From assembly GCF_002015045.1 (NCBI RefSeq), contig NZ_MUXX01000012.1, forward strand, positions 124,001 to 188,000: a DNA stretch of 64,000 nucleotides, in the 5' to 3' direction. Of this stretch, positions 42,920 to 52,686 are shown in pieces. Both the position numbers and the translations under genes were made by a program. The stretch is from Haemophilus paraphrohaemolyticus (lineage in GTDB: Bacteria; Pseudomonadota; Gammaproteobacteria; Enterobacterales; Pasteurellaceae). Position 1 is the stretch's first letter; every line of letters starts with the position of its first letter. The notes under the pieces are model-generated. The model was given only the letters and a program-made list of their open reading frames with translations, searched no databases and was not told where the DNA came from.

Positions 42920-43804
42920 TTAAATTTGAGCAAATAATTCCCAAAATGCTTTAATAATCGGCTCTTGTAAGCGTTTTGTTTGTACACAAATGCCTAATTC
43001 GAAAGGCTCAATCGGCTTGTTTAAGTTGAGATAAGAAACCTGATTTGCCACGGGGCTATGCTTAATCACCACATCGGGCAATAATGCCACGCCACAACCT
43101 AATGCCACCATCGGGACTATCGCTTCGTGTCCTGCAACGGTGGCATAAATTTTAGGTTCTTTAATTTTCTGCGATTTAAACCACGCTTCAATACGCTGAC
43201 GTGCGGAGCCTTCAAGCGGTAAGATAAACGGCATATTTTGCCAATCAATCGGGTTTTGCTGAAGCAATTGTGTTGCAGCGCAAGCCACGCGAGGAATAAT
43301 CAACGAAAGTGTGATGTCATCAATATGCTGAAATTCAATATTATTCGGTAAGTTGTTTGGCTTACCTGCAAGGGAAATATCAGCTTGTAATGAATGAACG
43401 GAACTAACTGCGTGAGCTGGGTCGCCCGTAATCAGCTTAATTTCAACCTTAGGGTAACGCTGGCGGAATTTTTCCAAAATGCTTGGCAAATGGCTATAAG
43501 CGGCTGTTACCGAGCAGAAAAGTTGTAACTCGCCTTCTAATTCTCCTTGATGAGGCGAAAGGGCATTTTTCATCGCTTGCCAATCCGCCCAGCTCTGTTT
43601 TGCAAATTCTAAGAATTTTTCGCCCGCTTCTGTAAGATGCACTTGGCGGTTATCTCTTACCAAAAGCGGTTGCTCTATCTCCTCTTCCATTCGCTGAATA
43701 TGGCGTGTAAGAGTTGAAGCACTCATATAGTTTTTTTCCGCGGTGCGGATAAAACTGCGGGTTTGAGTGAGGTCGAGAAAGAGTTTTAGGGATTGGAAGT
43801 CCAT
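42920..43804 (-). CDS. ilvY: LysR-family regulator, IlvY
   Basis: 294-residue LysR-type regulator. The N-terminal helix-turn-helix region covers about residues 16-40 (SFIRTAEKNYMSASTLTRHI), and the effector domain has CSVTAAYSHLPSILEKFRQR, EIKLITGDPAHAV and HEAIVPMVALGCGVALLPDV, all close to E. coli IlvY, which activates ilvC with acetolactate/acetohydroxybutyrate. Here ilvC is not adjacent, so its target lies elsewhere. Its ATG overlaps the stop codon of the upstream GT9 gene by one base (TAATG), indicating translation from the LOS transferase transcript. Confidence 0.9.
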   Translation of the reverse strand: MDFQSLKLFLDLTQTRSFIRTAEKNYMSASTLTRHIQRMEEEIEQPLLVRDNRQVHLTEAGEKFLEFAKQSWADWQAMKNALSPHQGELEGELQLFCSVTAAYSHLPSILEKFRQRYPKVEIKLITGDPAHAVSSVHSLQADISLAGKPNNLPNNIEFQHIDDITLSLIIPRVACAATQLLQQNPIDWQNMPFILPLEGSARQRIEAWFKSQKIKEPKIYATVAGHEAIVPMVALGCGVALLPDVVIKHSPVANQVSYLNLNKPIEPFELGICVQTKRLQEPIIKAFWELFAQI

Positions 43805-44835
43805 TATTCACACAACCATTCTGATTTTATTTGAGAAAAATCTAATTCATTCACACTTTTATTAAATCGTAAAATATGTGTTAGTGCTAAATTATTTGGT
43901 TGCCAATGATTAAAGTTTTCTTCATCTTGGCTATAAAATGCAATAAGTGGTTTATTAAAGCCGGATGCAATATGCACAATTGCAGTATCAGGTGAAATAA
44001 CGCATTTTGCATTTCTAATTAATTCAATCGTATCAAAAACGGTTTCTGTTTTCTCATAAACAAAAATATTCTGGTATTCTTTTGCTAGAGCTTTCAATTT
44101 TTGTGTTACTTCAGGAAAGGTAAGTAATACTATATTCATAGTATTACTTGTTAGATTATCTAACAATGATTTCATTGCTTTGTTATTAAAGCTGCGAGAA
44201 GAACTTGCCCCAAAGAAATTAACTGTAACATAGTTCGATAAATTATTTTTAACTAAGAAATATTGAATATTTTTTTTTGCTTTGTCTGTAAATGGAATAT
44301 CGTAAGCAGTTGAAACTTGTTTGAATCCTATCCGTTCAAGAGCCTGTTTATAAATCTCTGAAAAATGCACACCTTGAGCTGGAATACTTAAGTTAAATAA
44401 TTTGTAATTTTCTTTTTGATAACCAATGTAATTTTTTGCATTGATTGTACGTAAAAAGAGTAAATCTCTGTTACGAAGTGTTACTGTTGGATCAATTAAA
44501 ACATCATATTGCTCTTTAGCTAATATTTTACCGCAGCGAATATAATCTCTAATATCTTTTGTTTTAACAAAATAAAGTTGATCAATATAAGGATTTTGTT
44601 CAAAAAGATAAGCATTCTTTTTAGAACAAACTACGCCAATTTTGGTATTAGGAGCTTGTTTTTTGATTTCCCTGAAGACAAAAGAACTCACGACATAGTC
44701 ACCAATCTTGCCATCATGGCGTAAAAATAGAATACTCTTAGGGGGGAATATAATACTGGCAAGCGGTGTTTTTTTATCAAGAATTTGCTTACCAATTTTT
44801 AGTCTTAATGTTCTCAGAAAAGATTTAATTGACAT
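43804..44835 (-). CDS. Glycosyltransferase family 9 (heptosyltransferase-like)
   Basis: 343-residue GT-B transferase of the ADP-heptose:LPS heptosyltransferase family. The N-terminal domain has SILFLRHDGKIGDYVVSSFV near residue 34 and KIGVVCSKKNAYLFEQNPYI; the C-terminal nucleotide-sugar site has CVISPDTAIVHIASGFNKPL near residue 283. It probably adds a heptose or another sugar to the LOS inner or outer core, in the cytoplasm at the membrane face. It is A+T rich relative to dnaE. It is the last glycan gene of a minus-strand group GT8, broken GT25, GT9, and is translationally coupled to ilvY. Confidence 0.87.
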   Translation of the reverse strand: MSIKSFLRTLRLKIGKQILDKKTPLASIIFPPKSILFLRHDGKIGDYVVSSFVFREIKKQAPNTKIGVVCSKKNAYLFEQNPYIDQLYFVKTKDIRDYIRCGKILAKEQYDVLIDPTVTLRNRDLLFLRTINAKNYIGYQKENYKLFNLSIPAQGVHFSEIYKQALERIGFKQVSTAYDIPFTDKAKKNIQYFLVKNNLSNYVTVNFFGASSSRSFNNKAMKSLLDNLTSNTMNIVLLTFPEVTQKLKALAKEYQNIFVYEKTETVFDTIELIRNAKCVISPDTAIVHIASGFNKPLIAFYSQDEENFNHWQPNNLALTHILRFNKSVNELDFSQIKSEWLCE

Positions 44836-45228
44836 TTATATACCTAATTTCAATTTTATATTATAAATAAATTTATTGAGGTTATCTTTAGATAGTAAAT
44901 ACTCATAGCTTTTAACAAGATTTTTCTAAAGAATAGTATCATCTTCTAAGATGATTATATTTTTATTTAACTCAACACATTTTTTCCAAAGCAAGAAGTT
45001 ACTAGCCCCCAAACATGAGTAAGTACATTGAATTCCCTTTTCTATTCATACGTTTTTCATCGTTATATTTAGAAAACAATGGATGATTTGGTTCTTCTAT
45101 TCCATATATAGCTTTAAAAATGGATGTATAATCTCCTAAGAAAGAGCATTAAATTGGCTGATTATAAAAGAATGTCTTTCTTTGGATTTTTTTAGATTAA
45201 TAATAAGTATTTTTGAATTTAAATCCAT
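44836..45228 (-). pseudogene. Degraded glycosyltransferase family 25 gene
   Basis: The 400-bp gap between the GT8 and GT9 genes holds broken GT25 coding sequence on the minus strand. From ATG 45228 it reads MDLNSKILIINLKKSKERHS and stops about codon 31. A second frame continues with SIFKAIYGIEEPNHPLFSKY. A third frame carries LGASNFLLWKKCVELNKN then IIILEDDTIL and a TAG. These match, in order, the GT25 N-terminus, the mid region and the acidic EDD motif. At least two frameshifts and one premature stop are present, and most of the C-terminal half is missing. The final frame stops at 44836-44838, one base before the GT9 start. Confidence 0.85.
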
Positions 45229-45236
45229 AACTTTAA

Positions 45237-46148
45237 TTAATATATTTTGTAAATGATTTTATCTTTAGTTTCTTTAAATTTTCTTTTTAAGATTTTAAAG
45301 AAAGTAACACTTTCAACATACCAATGCTTAGGTTTATGCTCTAAACTATTCCAAGTTTTGTAAAAGTGTTCAGACTTATTATTTTGAGATTCTGAATGCC
45401 AAGGCTTTATTGGACCTGTATGATGGTATATACAAATAGGAAACTCACATAATTCATAATCTTTTAGTGTAATCTTACTCTTTTGATTTTCTTTTATTCT
45501 ACTTCTATGATTAACTGTAAAATTAAACCTAGAGTTTAGATACATGACTTTCCCCTCGAAAACTCCATTTAAAATATCTTGATCCTGATAAGTAAAATTT
45601 TTATGTTGATTTATCCATTTAAGACACAATTGAAACATATTTTCTTTTCGGCATTTATCCAAATCGAAAATTATAATGCCTGCATTAAAATATAAATTAC
45701 TATTTGACAAACCTATAAGCTTTTTATAATTGTTATTATTTATTTCAATAAAAGGATCTACACAAGCAGCGATAGATTGATTTTTCAGCCCTGTATTCCA
45801 TAAACTTCTTAAGTCATCATTAACTATTATGTCAATATCAAGATAGATGGTTTTATCTACACCTTGAAGATAATCAGCAATTTTTAGCCTAGCGTAACTA
45901 GATTTAGAAATGTATTCAATTGTTTGAGGGAAAACATCGAAATCGCTTTGATCTACGGAAATAAATTTTATTTTTGAATTATTTTTATTTACAAGTTCTG
46001 AAATATAATTCTTACTTTCCTCTGAAATACCTAGATCTAATACATAAAAGTTAATTGAATATAATGAACTTCTTTTATCTAAAATATTTTTTATTAAAAC
46101 AGAAAGATATGGGGAATAATTTTCATCACAATTAAAAGTTATATTCAT
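45237..46148 (-). CDS. Glycosyltransferase family 8 (LgtC/WaaJ-like)
   Basis: 303-residue GT8 retaining transferase, the family of LOS alpha-galactosyl and glucosyltransferases. Motifs: the start NITFNCDENYSPYLSVLIKN, the DxD metal site in KTIYLDIDIIVNDDLRSLW near residue 100, LYFNAGIIIFDLDKCRKENM near residue 152, and YHHTGPIKPWHS near residue 250, equivalent to the C-terminal HxxGxxKPW block. The basic C-terminal tail (FFKILKRKFKETKDK) is typical for membrane attachment. The ATG at 46148 gives the family N-terminus; no clear ribosome site precedes it. A strong rpmE terminator lies between it and rpmE, so it likely has its own promoter, which I could not identify. Confidence 0.87.
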   Translation of the reverse strand: MNITFNCDENYSPYLSVLIKNILDKRSSLYSINFYVLDLGISEESKNYISELVNKNNSKIKFISVDQSDFDVFPQTIEYISKSSYARLKIADYLQGVDKTIYLDIDIIVNDDLRSLWNTGLKNQSIAACVDPFIEINNNNYKKLIGLSNSNLYFNAGIIIFDLDKCRKENMFQLCLKWINQHKNFTYQDQDILNGVFEGKVMYLNSRFNFTVNHRSRIKENQKSKITLKDYELCEFPICIYHHTGPIKPWHSESQNNKSEHFYKTWNSLEHKPKHWYVESVTFFKILKRKFKETKDKIIYKIY

Positions 46149-46189
46149 AGTATGTGAAATAGAAAAAATATAGTTATATGATATAAATA

Positions 46190-46213
46190 AAAACCTCGCA
46201 AATGCGAGGTTCT
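46190..46213 (-). terminator. Rho-independent terminator of rpmE
   Basis: On the minus strand AACCTCGCA (46211-46203) pairs with TGCGAGGTT (46200-46192) around TT and is followed by TTTATTTATA. It lies 15 bp after the rpmE stop codon. Confidence 0.87.
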
Positions 46214-46227
46214 TTTTACAAAATAGA

Positions 46228-46440
46228 TTATTTTGTACTTGGAATGCTGAAACGTTTGTTGAAGCGTTCAACACGACCACCAGTATCAACAACACGTTGT
46301 TTACCAGTGTAGAACGGGTGGCAGTTGCCACATACGTCTAAGTTTAAGTTTTTACCCACTGTTGAGTGAGTTTTGATTACGTTACCGCATGAACATGTTG
46401 CAGTAATTTCAGTATATTCTGGGTGAATACCTTGTTTCAT
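46228..46440 (-). CDS. rpmE: 50S ribosomal protein L31 (bL31, zinc-ribbon type)
   Basis: 70-residue ribosomal protein of the large subunit. Four Cys residues for zinc (CSCGNV near residue 16 and [10 protein letters not shown] near residue 37) identify the zinc-binding form rather than the zinc-free YkgM/RpmE2 paralogue. [19 protein letters not shown] and [13 protein letters not shown] match E. coli L31. GAGGTT lies before the ATG. The promoter at 46570-46598 leaves a leader of about 120 nt. It diverges from tktA. Confidence 0.96.
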   Translation of the reverse strand: MKQGIHPEYTEITATCSCGNVIKTHSTVGKNLNLDVCGNCHPFYTGKQRVVDTGGRVERFNKRFSIPSTK

Positions 46441-46598
46441 TGGAGAACCTCATAAGAAGCCATATCGCTGCTTATCTTGTTTCAACTATTATTTCAATTG
46501 AACCGCTGATAAGTACCATATGTGATTGATAATATGTTAAGCTTATGCCTAACGCCTAAAAGAGTGCGTATTCTAAGTGAAAGTTGAGCGAAGATCAA
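46441..46598 (-). promoter_or_regulatory. rpmE promoter and long leader
   Basis: Minus-strand TTGATC (46593-46598) and TAGAAT (46570-46575) are 17 bp apart. The predicted start near 46563 leaves about 120 nt of untranslated leader with several short complementary segments. L31 leader RNAs that bind the protein are known in gamma-proteobacteria; whether this leader belongs to that family I could not test. Confidence 0.6.
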
Positions 46599-46621
46599 CC
46601 GCTAATTTAATGCAGAATTTA

Positions 46622-46683
46622 TGTGAACTAGATCACAAAAAGCAGATGATTTTTTTGAGTTTTGAAATAAACTTGATTACAAT
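46622..46683 (+). promoter_or_regulatory. tktA promoter with CRP site
   Basis: TGTGA-ACTAGA-TCACA (46622-46637) is a perfect CRP core. TTGAGT (46655-46660) and TACAAT (46678-46683), 17 bp apart, form a plausible promoter. The CRP site would be centred near -61, a class I position. It could instead serve rpmE only as a distant upstream site, which is less likely. Confidence 0.75.
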
Positions 46684-46736
46684 CACAAACAATCAAAAAT
46701 AATCTTAATTTAATCAAAATGAATGGGAGAATGACG

Positions 46737-48734
46737 ATGGCTGAGCGTAAAGTTTTAGCAAATGCGATTCGTGTATTAAGTATGGACGCCGTCCAAAAAG
46801 CAAATTCTGGTCACCCTGGTGCTCCAATGGGTATGGCAGATATTGCAGAAGTATTATGGCGTGATTTTTTAAAACATAACCCAAATAATCCAAAATGGGC
46901 AGATCGCGATCGCTTTGTGCTGTCGAATGGTCATGGTTCGATGTTAATTTATAGCCTTTTACATTTAACAGGCTACGATCTTTCTATTGAAGATTTAAAA
47001 CAATTCCGTCAATTACACTCAAAAACGCCAGGTCACCCAGAATATGGTTATGCACCAGGTATTGAAACGACAACAGGTCCGCTTGGTCAAGGGATTACCA
47101 ATGCGGTTGGTATGGCGATTGCAGAGAAAACTTTAGCAGCACAATTTAACCGTGAAGGTCACGAAATTGTGAATCACTATACTTACGCATTTTTAGGCGA
47201 TGGCTGCTTAATGGAAGGTATTTCTCATGAAGCATGTTCATTAGCAGGTACGCTTGGTTTAGGTAAATTGATTGCGTTCTATGATGACAACAACATCTCA
47301 ATTGATGGTCACGTTGATGGTTGGTTTACGGATGATACCGCACAACGCTTTGAATCTTATGGCTGGCAAGTGATCCGCAATGTGGATGGTCACGATCCTG
47401 AGCAAATCAAATTTGCAATTGAAAATGCACAAGCAGAAAAAGAGCGTCCAACCTTAATTATCTGCAAAACGATTATCGGTTATGGCTCACCAAATAAATG
47501 TAATTCTCACGACTGCCACGGTGCACCATTAGGCGAAGCAGAAATTAAGGCTGCTCGTGAATTCTTAAACTGGAAAGATGAACCATTTGTCATTCCATCT
47601 GAAATTTATGTAGAGTGGGATGCAAAAGTAAAAGGTGCAGCAGAAGAACAATCTTGGGATGCAAAATTTGCAGCATATTCAACCGCTTACCCAGAATTAG
47701 CAGCAGAGTTTAAACGCCGTATGAGCGGTGAATTACCAGCAAATTGGGAAGCAGAAAGCAAAGCATTTATCGAAAAATTACAGGCAAATCCTGCGAATAT
47801 TGCAAGCCGTAAAGCATCACAAAATGCGATTGAAGCCTACGCTCACGTATTACCAGAATTTTTAGGTGGTTCTGCAGATTTAGCTAGCTCAAACTTGACT
47901 TTATGGTCTGGCTCTAAACCAATTCGCGCAGATCACAACATAGATGGTAACTATATCAACTACGGCGTACGTGAATTTGGTATGTCAGCGATTATGAATG
48001 GTATCGCTTTACACGGCGGCTTTATTCCTTATGGTGCAACCTTCTTGATGTTCTACGAATACGCCCACAATGCAGTGCGTATGGCAGCATTAATGAAACA
48101 ACGTGTGTTATTCGTTTATACGCACGACTCAATCGGTTTAGGTGAAGATGGTCCAACTCACCAACCAGTTGAGCAGACTGCCGCATTACGCTACATTCCA
48201 AATCTTGAAACGTGGCGCCCAGCTGACCAAGTAGAATCTGCAATTGCGTGGAAAGCGGCCGTTGAACGTCAAGATGGTCCAAGTGCGTTAATCTTCACAC
48301 GTCAAAATCTTCAACAACAAAATCGCACAGCAGAGCAATTAGCGAATGTAGCACGTGGTGGTTATGTGTTAAAAGACTCAGCAGGTACGCCAGATTTAAT
48401 CTTAATCGCAACAGGTTCTGAAGTGGAATTAGCGATGAAAGTAGCAGAAGTGCTAGAAGCTGAAGGCAAAAAAGTGCGTGTGGTTTCAATGCCAAGCACC
48501 AACGTGTTTGATAAGCAAGATGAGGCTTACCGTGAATCAGTATTACCTCGTGCAGTGACTAAACGTGTTGCAATTGAAGCACAATTGTCTGACTTCTGGT
48601 ATAAATATGTAGGCTTTGAAGGTCGTATCGTAGGGATGAATAGCTTCGGTGAATCAGCACCAGCAGGCGAATTATTCAAACTTTTCGGTTTCACCGTTGA
48701 AAATGTAGTAGCGAAAGCGAAAGAGATTTTGTAA
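46737..48734 (+). CDS. tktA: Transketolase
   Basis: 665-residue thiamine diphosphate enzyme of the pentose phosphate pathway that transfers two-carbon ketol units. N-terminal region [20 protein letters not shown]; the ThDP motif begins at [20 protein letters not shown] near residue 151; the central catalytic loop includes [18 protein letters not shown] near residue 460. It is near-collinear with E. coli TktA. I chose the ATG at 46737 because GGGAGA lies 6 bp upstream; the ATG at 46731 abuts that site. A CRP site at 46622 suggests carbon-source control. It converges on dxs, another ThDP enzyme. Confidence 0.97.
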   Translation: MAERKVLANAIRVLSMDAVQKANSGHPGAPMGMADIAEVLWRDFLKHNPNNPKWADRDRFVLSNGHGSMLIYSLLHLTGYDLSIEDLKQFRQLHSKTPGHPEYGYAPGIETTTGPLGQGITNAVGMAIAEKTLAAQFNREGHEIVNHYTYAFLGDGCLMEGISHEACSLAGTLGLGKLIAFYDDNNISIDGHVDGWFTDDTAQRFESYGWQVIRNVDGHDPEQIKFAIENAQAEKERPTLIICKTIIGYGSPNKCNSHDCHGAPLGEAEIKAAREFLNWKDEPFVIPSEIYVEWDAKVKGAAEEQSWDAKFAAYSTAYPELAAEFKRRMSGELPANWEAESKAFIEKLQANPANIASRKASQNAIEAYAHVLPEFLGGSADLASSNLTLWSGSKPIRADHNIDGNYINYGVREFGMSAIMNGIALHGGFIPYGATFLMFYEYAHNAVRMAALMKQRVLFVYTHDSIGLGEDGPTHQPVEQTAALRYIPNLETWRPADQVESAIAWKAAVERQDGPSALIFTRQNLQQQNRTAEQLANVARGGYVLKDSAGTPDLILIATGSEVELAMKVAEVLEAEGKKVRVVSMPSTNVFDKQDEAYRESVLPRAVTKRVAIEAQLSDFWYKYVGFEGRIVGMNSFGESAPAGELFKLFGFTVENVVAKAKEIL

Positions 48735-48752
48735 TAAACAAACAGATAACAT

Positions 48753-48778
48753 AAAGGCATCAAATTGATGCCTTTTTT
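48753..48778. terminator. Terminator of tktA
   Basis: AAAGGCATCAA (48753-48763) and TTGATGCCTTT (48765-48775) are perfect complements in one continuous stretch and are followed by TTT. The near-absence of a loop means the inner base pairs must open. It lies 18 bp after the stop codon, in the gap towards the convergent dxs. Confidence 0.88.
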
Positions 48779-48830
48779 GTTAGCTCAACGAGCTTAATGG
48801 TTTCATAAAATGAGTGTTTTGGATAGTAAA

Positions 48831-50684
48831 CTAATGCAACAATGCTAGGATCTTCTGCTCAATCCCTTCCGCATTTAACCCAATTTCTGCGTAAGCTTCT
48901 GGTTGTGTTGCTTGTGGGATGAAATGGTCTGGAATGCCGAGCATTGCAAGCGGTTTAATTTTGTTGATCGATTGCAAATATTCATTCACGGCACTGCCTG
49001 CTCCCCCTTGAATAGCATTTTCTTCAAGGGTTACCAATAAATCGTGCGAATCTGCGAGTTGTTTAATTAGCTCACCATCAATAGGCTTAACAAAACGCAT
49101 ATCAGCAAGGGTGTAGTTGTTACGTTCTGCAACGATTTGTGCTTCGTGCAACATCGTGCCGAAGTTTAAAATCGCGACTTTTTTACCTTTTCGAATAAGG
49201 CGACCTTTACCCACTTCCAACACTTGCATTGGTTGTAACTCTACACCTTGTGCATTGCCTCGAGGATAGCGTACTGCTGTTGGCGTATTCATTGAATAAG
49301 CCGTGAATAACATCTGGCGCATTTCATTTTCGTCTGATGGTGTCATAATCGTCATATTTGGAATGCAACGCATAAAGCTTAAGTCGAACGCTCCTTGATG
49401 GGTTTGTCCGTCTGCCCCCACAATACCCGCACGGTCAATTGCAAAAATGACAGGAAGATTTTGAATTGCCACATCGTGAATTAACTGATCGTAAGCACGT
49501 TGCAAGAAGCTAGAGTAAATTGCCACCACAGGTTTAAAGCCTGCAATAGCTAAGCCTGTTGCGAAGGTTACGGCGTGTTGTTCTGCAATCGCCACATCAA
49601 AATATTGCTCTGGGAAACGTTTGGAAAACTCCACCATTCCCGAACCTTCACGCATAGCAGGGGTAATGCCGATCAGCTTAGGATCTTGTATCGCTATTTC
49701 GCATAACCAGTTGCCAAAAATATCTGAATAGGTTGGAATGGTTTTGGTTTTTGGTAATTTTCCGCTTTCAGGATCGAATTTTGGCACGCCATGGAAACCG
49801 ATTGGGTCGTTTTCTGCAGGCTGATAACCTTTGCCTTTTTTAGTGCGAATGTGCAAGAATTGCGGGCCTTTTAGGTCACGCATATTTTCCAGCGTTTTCA
49901 CCAAGTCATCAATGTTATGCCCGTCAATCGGACCAATATAGTTGAAGCCAAGCTCTTCGAAAAGCGTACTTTCAGGCGAGAAAATCACGCCTTTCATATG
50001 CTCTTCGCTTTTCTTCATAAAGTTTTTAATGGTCGGCACTTTATCCAGAATTTTCTTACTGCCATCACGCATGGTAGTGTAAAGCGAACCTGAAAAAATG
50101 CGTGCGAGGTGGTTGTTTAATGCCCCCACGTTTTCGGAAATCGACATTTCGTTATCGTTTAGGATAACCAACATATCAGTATGTAATGCACCCGCATGGT
50201 TTAAGGCTTCAAATGCCATTCCTGCGGTAATTGCACCATCACCAATTACACAAACGGTTTTACGCCCTACATTCTCTTTTTCTGCTGCAACCGCAATACC
50301 CAAGCCCGCACTAATGGAAGTAGAGGAGTGCCCCACGCTTAATACATCGTAAACGCTCTCTTCACGCCAAGGAAAAGGATGGATACCATCTTTTTGACGG
50401 ATGGTTTTGATTTGATCACGACGCCCAGTAAGGATTTTATGCGGATAGGCTTGATGCCCTACATCCCAAATAAGCTGATCAAACGGCGTTTGGTAGACGT
50501 AATGCAAGGCAACAGTCAACTCAACTACGCCCAACCCTGACGCTAAATGACCGCTTGATTGGCTTACGCATTCAAGCAAATAGGCTCGCAATTCGTCTGC
50601 AAGCGGTTGTAATTGATCTTTATTTAGCAAACGCAAATCTTCAGGCGAGTTGATTTGGCTGAGCAAAGGGTATGATTTTTGCAT
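48831..50684 (-). CDS. dxs: 1-deoxy-D-xylulose-5-phosphate synthase
   Basis: 617-residue ThDP enzyme that condenses pyruvate and glyceraldehyde-3-phosphate, the entry step of the MEP isoprenoid pathway. ThDP/Mg motif [20 protein letters not shown] near residue 145, the catalytic Glu region [20 protein letters not shown] near residue 366, and [18 protein letters not shown] near residue 415. Length matches E. coli (620). It follows suhB by 60 bp on the same strand; the usual xseB-ispA partners are not immediately upstream. Confidence 0.96.
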   Translation of the reverse strand: MQKSYPLLSQINSPEDLRLLNKDQLQPLADELRAYLLECVSQSSGHLASGLGVVELTVALHYVYQTPFDQLIWDVGHQAYPHKILTGRRDQIKTIRQKDGIHPFPWREESVYDVLSVGHSSTSISAGLGIAVAAEKENVGRKTVCVIGDGAITAGMAFEALNHAGALHTDMLVILNDNEMSISENVGALNNHLARIFSGSLYTTMRDGSKKILDKVPTIKNFMKKSEEHMKGVIFSPESTLFEELGFNYIGPIDGHNIDDLVKTLENMRDLKGPQFLHIRTKKGKGYQPAENDPIGFHGVPKFDPESGKLPKTKTIPTYSDIFGNWLCEIAIQDPKLIGITPAMREGSGMVEFSKRFPEQYFDVAIAEQHAVTFATGLAIAGFKPVVAIYSSFLQRAYDQLIHDVAIQNLPVIFAIDRAGIVGADGQTHQGAFDLSFMRCIPNMTIMTPSDENEMRQMLFTAYSMNTPTAVRYPRGNAQGVELQPMQVLEVGKGRLIRKGKKVAILNFGTMLHEAQIVAERNNYTLADMRFVKPIDGELIKQLADSHDLLVTLEENAIQGGAGSAVNEYLQSINKIKPLAMLGIPDHFIPQATQPEAYAEIGLNAEGIEQKILALLH

Positions 50685-50744
50685 AAAAGATAATCCATTT
50701 GGGCGTAATGTAAAGATGAAACGGCTTTCGACCGCTTATCTGAC

Positions 50745-51554
50745 TTATTTAAGATCTTCTGTTAATACAGGTTGAATGGTGCTTAAAATTTCTTTCACAA
50801 CACGAGCTTGACCTACAACAAGGTTGCCTGATTTTAAGTAATCTGTACCACCTACAAAGTTGGTTACGATTGCACCTGCTTCACGAGCGATAAGCTCACC
50901 CGCGGCACAATCCCAAGGTTTTAAGCCGATTTCAAAGAAACCATCGACACGGTTTGCTGCTACATAAACTAAGTCTAACGCAGCTGAACCTGTACGGCGG
51001 AAATCTGCCACGCCATTGTTCATTAAGCCTTCAAGCATATTTAAATGTGCAGGGCGATATTTTGGATTTTTGAATGGGAAACCTGTTGCAAGCACTGTGC
51101 CGTTTAAGTCACGACGGCTTGTATCAACACGTAAACGAAATTCATTTAATTTTGCCCCTTCACCGCGCACGCCAGTGAAAAGTTCATTACGGATAGGATC
51201 GTAAACTACGCCAACTGTTGTGCGACCATTCTCGCGAACAGCGATAGAAACACAGAAATGCGGTAAACGTTTTACGAAGTTAGTGGTGCCATCTAATGGA
51301 TCAATCACCCATTGCACACTGCTATCTTTACCTTCAACAATACCTGACTCTTCCGCAACGATAGAGTGATCAGGATAAGATTTACGGATAACCTCAATAA
51401 TTGCAGCTTCTGCTGCTTTATCAATTTCAGTTACATAGTCATTTGAGCCTTTACGAGCCACTTCGGTATCTTGAGGTGCTTGCTCGTAACCTTTTGCGAT
51501 AATATTGCCTGCTTTTCGTGCTGCACGAATAGCAATGTTTAACATTGGATTCAT
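50745..51554 (-). CDS. suhB: Inositol-1-monophosphatase family protein
   Basis: 269-residue Mg-dependent phosphatase; in E. coli SuhB also binds RNA polymerase/NusA in rRNA antitermination complexes. Metal motifs are VAEESGIVEG near residue 66 and WVIDPLDGTTNFVKRLPHF near residue 82; the C-terminal WDCAAGELIAREAGAIVTNF near residue 213 completes the site. MNPMLNIAIRAARKAGNIIA matches the E. coli N-terminus. It is the gene before dxs on the minus strand. Confidence 0.94.
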   Translation of the reverse strand: MNPMLNIAIRAARKAGNIIAKGYEQAPQDTEVARKGSNDYVTEIDKAAEAAIIEVIRKSYPDHSIVAEESGIVEGKDSSVQWVIDPLDGTTNFVKRLPHFCVSIAVRENGRTTVGVVYDPIRNELFTGVRGEGAKLNEFRLRVDTSRRDLNGTVLATGFPFKNPKYRPAHLNMLEGLMNNGVADFRRTGSAALDLVYVAANRVDGFFEIGLKPWDCAAGELIAREAGAIVTNFVGGTDYLKSGNLVVGQARVVKEILSTIQPVLTEDLK

Positions 51555-51652
51555 ATTTCCACCAGATTTTAAAGAACAAAGAAAGATGGCGAATTATAGT
51601 ATAAAAAGAGTAAGAGAGGAACGACAAGCGGTGGTTTTTAACCATTTATTTA

Positions 51653-51680
51653 CAAAAAAATAGGCACGCACTGTGCCTAT
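51653..51680 (-). terminator. Rho-independent terminator of dapA
   Basis: On the minus strand ATAGGCAC (51680-51673) pairs with GTGCCTAT (51667-51660) around AGTGC, followed by a run of seven T. It lies 11 bp after the dapA stop codon. Confidence 0.88.
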
Positions 51681-51690
51681 TCGTAAAATA

Positions 51691-52581
51691 TTATGCAATT
51701 AAACCCGCTTGTTTTAATGCTGCCAACACTTTTGGTTGCGCTTCTTCAGAGAGAGTGGTTAATGGTAAACGTAAATTTGGTTCACTCACTAGACCTAATT
51801 TATAGGCTGCCCATTTCACAGGAATTGGGTTTGCTTCCACAAACAGATCGTGGTGCAATGCATTTAAACGTTGGTTAATCGCTTCCGCTTCTTCAAATTT
51901 GCCTGCTAGAGCCAATTCACACATTTTAGCCATATCAGCAGCTGCCACGTTATTGGTCACAGAAATAACACCTTGGCCGCCTAATTTCATTGACGCTAAA
52001 CCTGTTGCATCATCACCGCTTAAGAAGATGAAATCCTCACCAGCTAATTCTTTGATGAGCGGTAAACGACTTAAGTCGCCTGTAGCTTCTTTCACACCAA
52101 CAATATTTTCAATTTTTGATAAGCGACCAATAGTTTCAGGTTTTAAATCGCTGCCTGTACGACCTGGTACATTATATAAAATTTGCGGTAAATCAGTTGA
52201 TTCTGCAATCGCTTTATAATGTTGATACATCCCTTCTTGGGTTGGTTTATTGTAATAAGGTACAACGCTCAAACAACCTGCGACGCCACTGTTTGCAAGT
52301 AATTTCGTCATTGTGACCGCTTCACTTGTCGCATTTGAGCCTGTGCCTGCAATAATAGGAATACGATCATCAGCAAATTCAACGGTTTTCTTAATCACTT
52401 TCACATTTTCATCAATGCTCAGCGTGGTAGATTCCCCAGTTGTTCCGACAGAAACAATCGCGTGTGTTCCAGCCTGAACGTGGTGTTCCACCAAATTTTT
52501 TAATTCTTCGTAGTTCACTTCACCGTGTGTCATTGGGGTAATCAGTGCTACAATACTACCGTGAAATAAGGGCATTGCCAT
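51691..52581 (-). CDS. dapA: 4-hydroxy-tetrahydrodipicolinate synthase
   Basis: 296-residue (beta/alpha)8 aldolase that condenses pyruvate with aspartate semialdehyde in lysine and diaminopimelate synthesis. Schiff-base Lys in [15 protein letters not shown] near residue 163, catalytic Tyr in [13 protein letters not shown] near residue 135, and the pyruvate-site [10 protein letters not shown] near residue 45. An ATG two codons inside (52575) is an equally possible start. It is a monocistronic unit ended by a terminator at 51653. Confidence 0.96.
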   Translation of the reverse strand: MAMPLFHGSIVALITPMTHGEVNYEELKNLVEHHVQAGTHAIVSVGTTGESTTLSIDENVKVIKKTVEFADDRIPIIAGTGSNATSEAVTMTKLLANSGVAGCLSVVPYYNKPTQEGMYQHYKAIAESTDLPQILYNVPGRTGSDLKPETIGRLSKIENIVGVKEATGDLSRLPLIKELAGEDFIFLSGDDATGLASMKLGGQGVISVTNNVAAADMAKMCELALAGKFEEAEAINQRLNALHHDLFVEANPIPVKWAAYKLGLVSEPNLRLPLTTLSEEAQPKVLAALKQAGLIA

Positions 52582-52686
52582 AATTCGACTCCTGTTTTTA
52601 TTATGATTGGCTTTCGTTCATAGATTGCAAAAATACTTCAAAATATGCAAGTGTTTTTTTGCAAGAGTTGTGTTTTTCATTACATT

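Noticed and set aside
44836..45236. Gap read as plain A+T-rich non-coding DNA
   Set aside because: Translation of all minus-strand frames shows ordered GT25 segments, so it is better described as a pseudogene.
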